Positions 60,861 through 64,000 of a stretch of 64,000 nt of DNA are shown here, piece after piece; the stretch's first letter is position 1, and each line of letters opens with the position of its first letter. The position numbers and the translations under genes were made by a program. Origin of the DNA: an uncultured Collinsella sp. (GTDB lineage: Bacteria; Actinomycetota; Coriobacteriia; Coriobacteriales; Coriobacteriaceae); the NCBI GenBank assembly GCA_900546825.1, contig UREE01000003.1, positions 1 through 64,000 on the forward strand. Reading direction: 5' to 3'. Below the pieces are notes generated by a model. The model saw only the letters and a list, made by a program, of their open reading frames with translations. It had not been told where the DNA came from and did not search any database.

Positions 60861-62618
60861 ATGTTCGCCTCATTCCAAAAGAAGTACTTCCTATCCGATA
60901 AAGGCGTCGCCGGCGTAAAACGCGGCATTTTCTGGACCGCGCTCACCAATCTCATTACCATGGCCGGCATGGGCTTATTGTTCCTGGTCATGGCCGGTTT
61001 TGTCGAACATCTCGCCACCGGTGCCGACCTGCCGGATGCCCTGCCGATTGTGGGCGGCCTCCTGGTCTTTTTCGTGTTGCTCTTTGCCTCTAACTGGCAG
61101 CAGTATTACTACACCTACTGCATCTTTTACGAGGAGTGCGGCAAGCAGCGTATGGAGATTGCCGAGCGCTTGCGCAAACTGCCGCTGTCGTTTTTTGGTC
61201 GTCGTGATCTGGCCGATTTAACCGAGACCATCATGGGTGACGTCCAGGCCATGGAGCACGCCTACAGCCACGTGCTGGGAGAGCTTTGGGGTGCCATCAT
61301 CGCAAGCGTCATTGTGTTCGTGGCGTCGCTGTTCTTTTGCTGGCAGCTGGCGATTGCGGCGTTTTGGAGCGTTCCCGTGGCCTTTGCCGTGCTGTATCTG
61401 ACGCGCGGCCCCATGATCCCGGTGTTCGACCATGTGCGTGCCGAGAAGGTCAAGGTTACCGAGGCGATCCAGGAGACGCTCGACTGCGTGCGCGAGATCC
61501 GCGCCACCAACCAGGAGGCTCATTATCTTGAGGGGCTCAACGCCGTGATCGATGCCGAGGAGCGCGAGACCACCAAGGGCGAGCTCGCCAATGGGCTTTT
61601 GGTCAACTCCGCCTTTGCCATCCTGCGCCTGGGGATTGCCACCACGTTGGTCACGGGCGCTGCGATGGTCGCCTCCGGCCAGGTCGACTTTTTGATGATG
61701 TTTGCCTTCCTGCTTATGGTGAGCCGCATCTATGCGCCCTTTGATCAGGCGCTGATGCTGATGTCCGAGCTGTTTGCCGCCGAGTCGTCGGCCAAGCGCA
61801 TGCGTTCCATCATGGAAGAGCCCGTGGCGCGGGGCAGCGAGCAGTTTGAGCTCGTAGGTCATGACGTGGTGTTCGATCACGTGGCATTTGGTTATGGTGC
61901 GGGCGAGGACGGCCGCGCTGGCGAGAAAGTTCTTACCGATGTGAGCTTTGCCGCCAAAGAAGGGGAGGTCACGGCACTGGTCGGTCCTTCGGGTTCCGGT
62001 AAGTCCACGGTGAGCCGCCTGGCCGCGCGCTTTTGGGACGCCACCGAAGGCACGGTCACCGTGGGCGGCGTGGATGTTGCGAGCGTGGATCCCGAGGTGT
62101 TGCTGCGCGACTACGCCATTGTGTTCCAAGACGTGTTGCTCTTTGGCGACACGGTGATGGGAAACATCCGTCTTGGTCGTCGCGATGCCACCGATGAGGA
62201 AGTGCTTGCTGCCGCGCGTGCCGCCAACTGCGACGAGTTTGTGAGCCGCATGCCGCAGGGCTATGACACCATGATCGGCGAGAACGGCTCCAAGCTGTCC
62301 GGCGGTGAGCGCCAGCGCATCTCTATCGCCCGTGCGCTGCTCAAAGACGCGCCGATCGTGTTGCTGGACGAGGCGACGGCGAGTTTGGATGTGGAGAACG
62401 AGACCGTGGTGCAGCAGGCGCTTTCCCGCCTGCTCGCAGGCAAGACGGTTATCGTGATCGCCCACCGTATGCGCACGGTAGAAAATGCCGATAAGATCGT
62501 TGTGCTCAAGGATGGTGTGGTAGCCGAGCAGGGCACTCCGGCGCAGCTCAAGGCGGCAGGTGGAGAATTCGCCCGCATGGTGGCGCTGCAAAAGGAAGCA
62601 GCTACCTGGCAGTTGTAA
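60861..62618 (+). CDS. ABC transporter ATPase/permease, second subunit
   Basis: The 585-residue partner has the same fold: Walker A GPSGSGKST (about 377), signature LSGGERQR, Walker B IVLLDEATASLD with an intact glutamate. Both subunits of this pair keep the catalytic glutamate, unlike the 34-38 kb pair. GGGAGGCG lies in the end of the preceding gene as ribosome site. It ends just before a small hairpin (AAAGGGACAGTCCCTTT). Confidence 0.87.
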   Translation: MFASFQKKYFLSDKGVAGVKRGIFWTALTNLITMAGMGLLFLVMAGFVEHLATGADLPDALPIVGGLLVFFVLLFASNWQQYYYTYCIFYEECGKQRMEIAERLRKLPLSFFGRRDLADLTETIMGDVQAMEHAYSHVLGELWGAIIASVIVFVASLFFCWQLAIAAFWSVPVAFAVLYLTRGPMIPVFDHVRAEKVKVTEAIQETLDCVREIRATNQEAHYLEGLNAVIDAEERETTKGELANGLLVNSAFAILRLGIATTLVTGAAMVASGQVDFLMMFAFLLMVSRIYAPFDQALMLMSELFAAESSAKRMRSIMEEPVARGSEQFELVGHDVVFDHVAFGYGAGEDGRAGEKVLTDVSFAAKEGEVTALVGPSGSGKSTVSRLAARFWDATEGTVTVGGVDVASVDPEVLLRDYAIVFQDVLLFGDTVMGNIRLGRRDATDEEVLAAARAANCDEFVSRMPQGYDTMIGENGSKLSGGERQRISIARALLKDAPIVLLDEATASLDVENETVVQQALSRLLAGKTVIVIAHRMRTVENADKIVVLKDGVVAEQGTPAQLKAAGGEFARMVALQKEAATWQL

Positions 62619-62626
62619 GAAGGGGC

Positions 62627-62643
62627 AAAGGGACAGTCCCTTT
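62627..62643 (+). terminator. Short hairpin after the ABC pair
   Basis: AAAGGGA / TCCCTTT (62627-62633 with 62637-62643) has a CAG loop, 8 bases past the stop. It carries the GGGACAG core seen in Family B hairpins. Confidence 0.55.
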
Positions 62644-62685
62644 CTCACATTGACAATCGGTTACTCCGCATCGTTAATTTTCAAA

Positions 62686-62705
62686 AGGTTAGCCATGGCT
62701 GACCT
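62686..62705. promoter_or_regulatory. DtxR/IdeR-like palindrome before the metal ATPase operon
   Basis: AGGTTAGCCATGGCTGACCT is a near-perfect palindrome that resembles the DtxR/IdeR iron box (core GGTTAG-CTAACC), with one extra central base. It lies about 110 bases before the first gene and suggests metal-dependent control. Confidence 0.5.
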
Positions 62706-62813
62706 AGATAGTTAGATAAAATTGAGATATTTCAAAAGCGTGCTCGAGCAAACTTGTTTACTCGGGTGCTGAGGCACCGTGCCGCGTCCAATGCGGCAAA
62801 AGGGAGAAACAAC

Positions 62814-63059
62814 ATGAAGAAGTCCACGTTCAACACCCTGCTTGTTGGTGGCGGTTTTCTGCTTGGTACGGCCGGCATCAAGCTGCTCACCAGCGCTCCG
62901 GTAAAGAACGCCTGCGTGCAGGGTATCGCGTGCGGTATGCGCATCAAGAACGGCTACCAGGACATGGTCGAGCAGGCCAAGGCCGAGGTCGACGACATGG
63001 TTGCCGAGGCTGCTTACATCACCCAGAGCGAGGCCGCTGCGGACAAGGCAGCCGAGTAG
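62814..63059 (+). CDS. Small DUF6110-like protein beside a metal ATPase
   Basis: This 81-residue protein has one hydrophobic N-terminal segment (FNTLLVGGGFLLGTAGIKLL) and a helical acidic C-terminus. Small proteins of this type, annotated as DUF6110, often precede heavy-metal P-type ATPases (from memory); the role is unknown. It may act as a metal chaperone or membrane adaptor. GGGAGAAAC precedes the chosen ATG. The ATPase gene starts 18 bases after the stop. Confidence 0.75.
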   Translation: MKKSTFNTLLVGGGFLLGTAGIKLLTSAPVKNACVQGIACGMRIKNGYQDMVEQAKAEVDDMVAEAAYITQSEAAADKAAE

Positions 63060-63077
63060 CACTCCCAGGCATAAACA

Positions 63078-64000
63078 ATGAGATTCTCGATTATCAGCGA
63101 GATCCCCGGCAGGACCCGCCTCCAGTTGGCGGGTCCTGTGCCAGAGAGCGATCTCGATGCGCTTCTAAAGCTCAGCGGTGACATCGACGGCGTGCGCAAG
63201 GTGCGTGTCTATGGCCGTATTGGCCAGTTAGCGCTCGAATATGACGAGCCGTGTCGCGATGCCGTGCTGGCCGCCGTCGGTGAGCTCGACGCCCAAGTCA
63301 TTGCCGACGCAAAGACGGGTTACGTGATGCAGCTTGAGCCGCGCAAGCACAAGCTCGTTATGGATCTTGCCACACTTGTCGGCGCCCACTATGCGCGCCG
63401 CTGGTTCTTGCCAACGCCTCTGCGTGCGGTGTTTGTCGTGGCCGGTTACATGGCATTTTTGCGCGCTGGCCTCCGTGAGCTCGCGCAGCCGCGCCTGACC
63501 GTTCCCGTGCTCGACGCTTCGGCCATCGGCATTTCGTTCGTCAAACGCGACGTCGACACCGCGGGGCAGACGATGTTTCTGCTCAATGTGGGCGAATTGC
63601 TCGAGGACTACACGCGCGCCATGAGCGAAAACGAGCTCATCAACTCGCTGCTCGATGTGCCCGACAAGGCGCAAAAGGTCGTCGGCGACACCGAGGTAAG
63701 CGTTGCCGCCACCGAGCTTGAGCCCGGCGATCTGGTCGCCGTGCGCACTGGCATGTCCATTTGCATCGACGGTGTTGTCGAGCAGGGGAGCGCTATGGTC
63801 AACCAGGCGACCCTGACCGGCGAGCCGCTGGCCGTCGAGCGCAGCGTGGGCGACGACGTGTTCGCCGGTACCGTCGTGGAAGACGGCAGCATCCTGGTGC
63901 GCGTGCGCGCCAACACGGCGCAGACCAAACTGCGCTCGATCGTCTCGCTCGTGCAGACGGCCGACTCGCTCAAGTCCGAGGGCCAGTCGCACATGGAAGA
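63078..64000 (+). CDS. Heavy-metal P1B-type ATPase, truncated by the window edge
   Basis: The first 307 codons are present. They hold an HMA-like N-terminal region without a CxxC metal motif, membrane helices (about 95-190) and an actuator domain with TGEP (247-250). The phosphorylation DKTGT and the nucleotide domain lie beyond the window. The specific metal cannot be named without the sixth-helix motif. No clear ribosome site precedes the ATG, so translation may be coupled to the small upstream gene. A perfect 11-base hairpin lies in the first codons (63110-63120 with 63128-63138). Confidence 0.85.
   Translation, partial: MRFSIISEIPGRTRLQLAGPVPESDLDALLKLSGDIDGVRKVRVYGRIGQLALEYDEPCRDAVLAAVGELDAQVIADAKTGYVMQLEPRKHKLVMDLATLVGAHYARRWFLPTPLRAVFVVAGYMAFLRAGLRELAQPRLTVPVLDASAIGISFVKRDVDTAGQTMFLLNVGELLEDYTRAMSENELINSLLDVPDKAQKVVGDTEVSVAATELEPGDLVAVRTGMSICIDGVVEQGSAMVNQATLTGEPLAVERSVGDDVFAGTVVEDGSILVRVRANTAQTKLRSIVSLVQTADSLKSEGQSHME

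Overview
The window looks like a chromosomal segment of a high-GC Coriobacteriia gut bacterium, most likely Collinsella or a close relative. This is inferred from base composition, the gatCAB layout, LPxTG-type pilins with a class C sortase, a MoaC-MobB fusion and a Coriobacteriia-type nuclease-like protein. No tRNA, rRNA, CRISPR array, phage gene or intact insertion sequence was found.

Bases 1-25,200 form a pectin and hexuronate island. uxaC-uxaB-uxaA convert galacturonate to 2-keto-3-deoxygluconate (KDG). A GPH-type symporter, a GH28 polygalacturonase, a two-domain pectin methylesterase/esterase, an SGNH esterase and a GH105 unsaturated rhamnogalacturonyl hydrolase process pectin fragments, apparently inside the cell because none has a signal peptide. 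On the minus strand an RpiB-like isomerase and a KduD-type dehydrogenase bring the unsaturated uronate released by GH105 to KDG. kdgK and eda then give pyruvate and glyceraldehyde-3-phosphate. Two LacI regulators and one GntR/FCD regulator sit in the island. A palindromic operator, GTGAACGTTCAC, recurs with the same promoter layout before uxaC, the transporter and GH105, and also occurs before kduD. Two flavin oxidoreductase genes (15.3-18.7 kb) lie inside the island with no clear link to pectin.

Bases 25,300-44,600 are mostly housekeeping: a glutamine synthetase homologue that has lost several metal ligands, next to a GlnR-like atypical response regulator; an HtrA protease; LigA with a possible coupled 59-aa gene; a MATE exporter with a MerR regulator; a heterodimeric ABC exporter; a PD-(D/E)XK-like protein bracketed by hairpin repeats; moaA and moaC-mobB; an MFS carrier; and a HAD phosphatase.

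Bases 44,600-53,740 hold a pilus locus: an AT-richer 1140-aa beta-helix adhesin, two pilins with different sorting signals, a 50-aa membrane protein and a class C sortase. gatC-gatA-gatB follow with TAATG overlaps. Then come an AraC regulator divergent from an ABC exporter pair, and a metal P-type ATPase operon cut by the right edge, preceded by a DtxR-like palindrome.

The intergenic DNA is unusually rich in long, often perfect hairpins. They fall into at least four recurring sequence families, many placed directly after stop codons.
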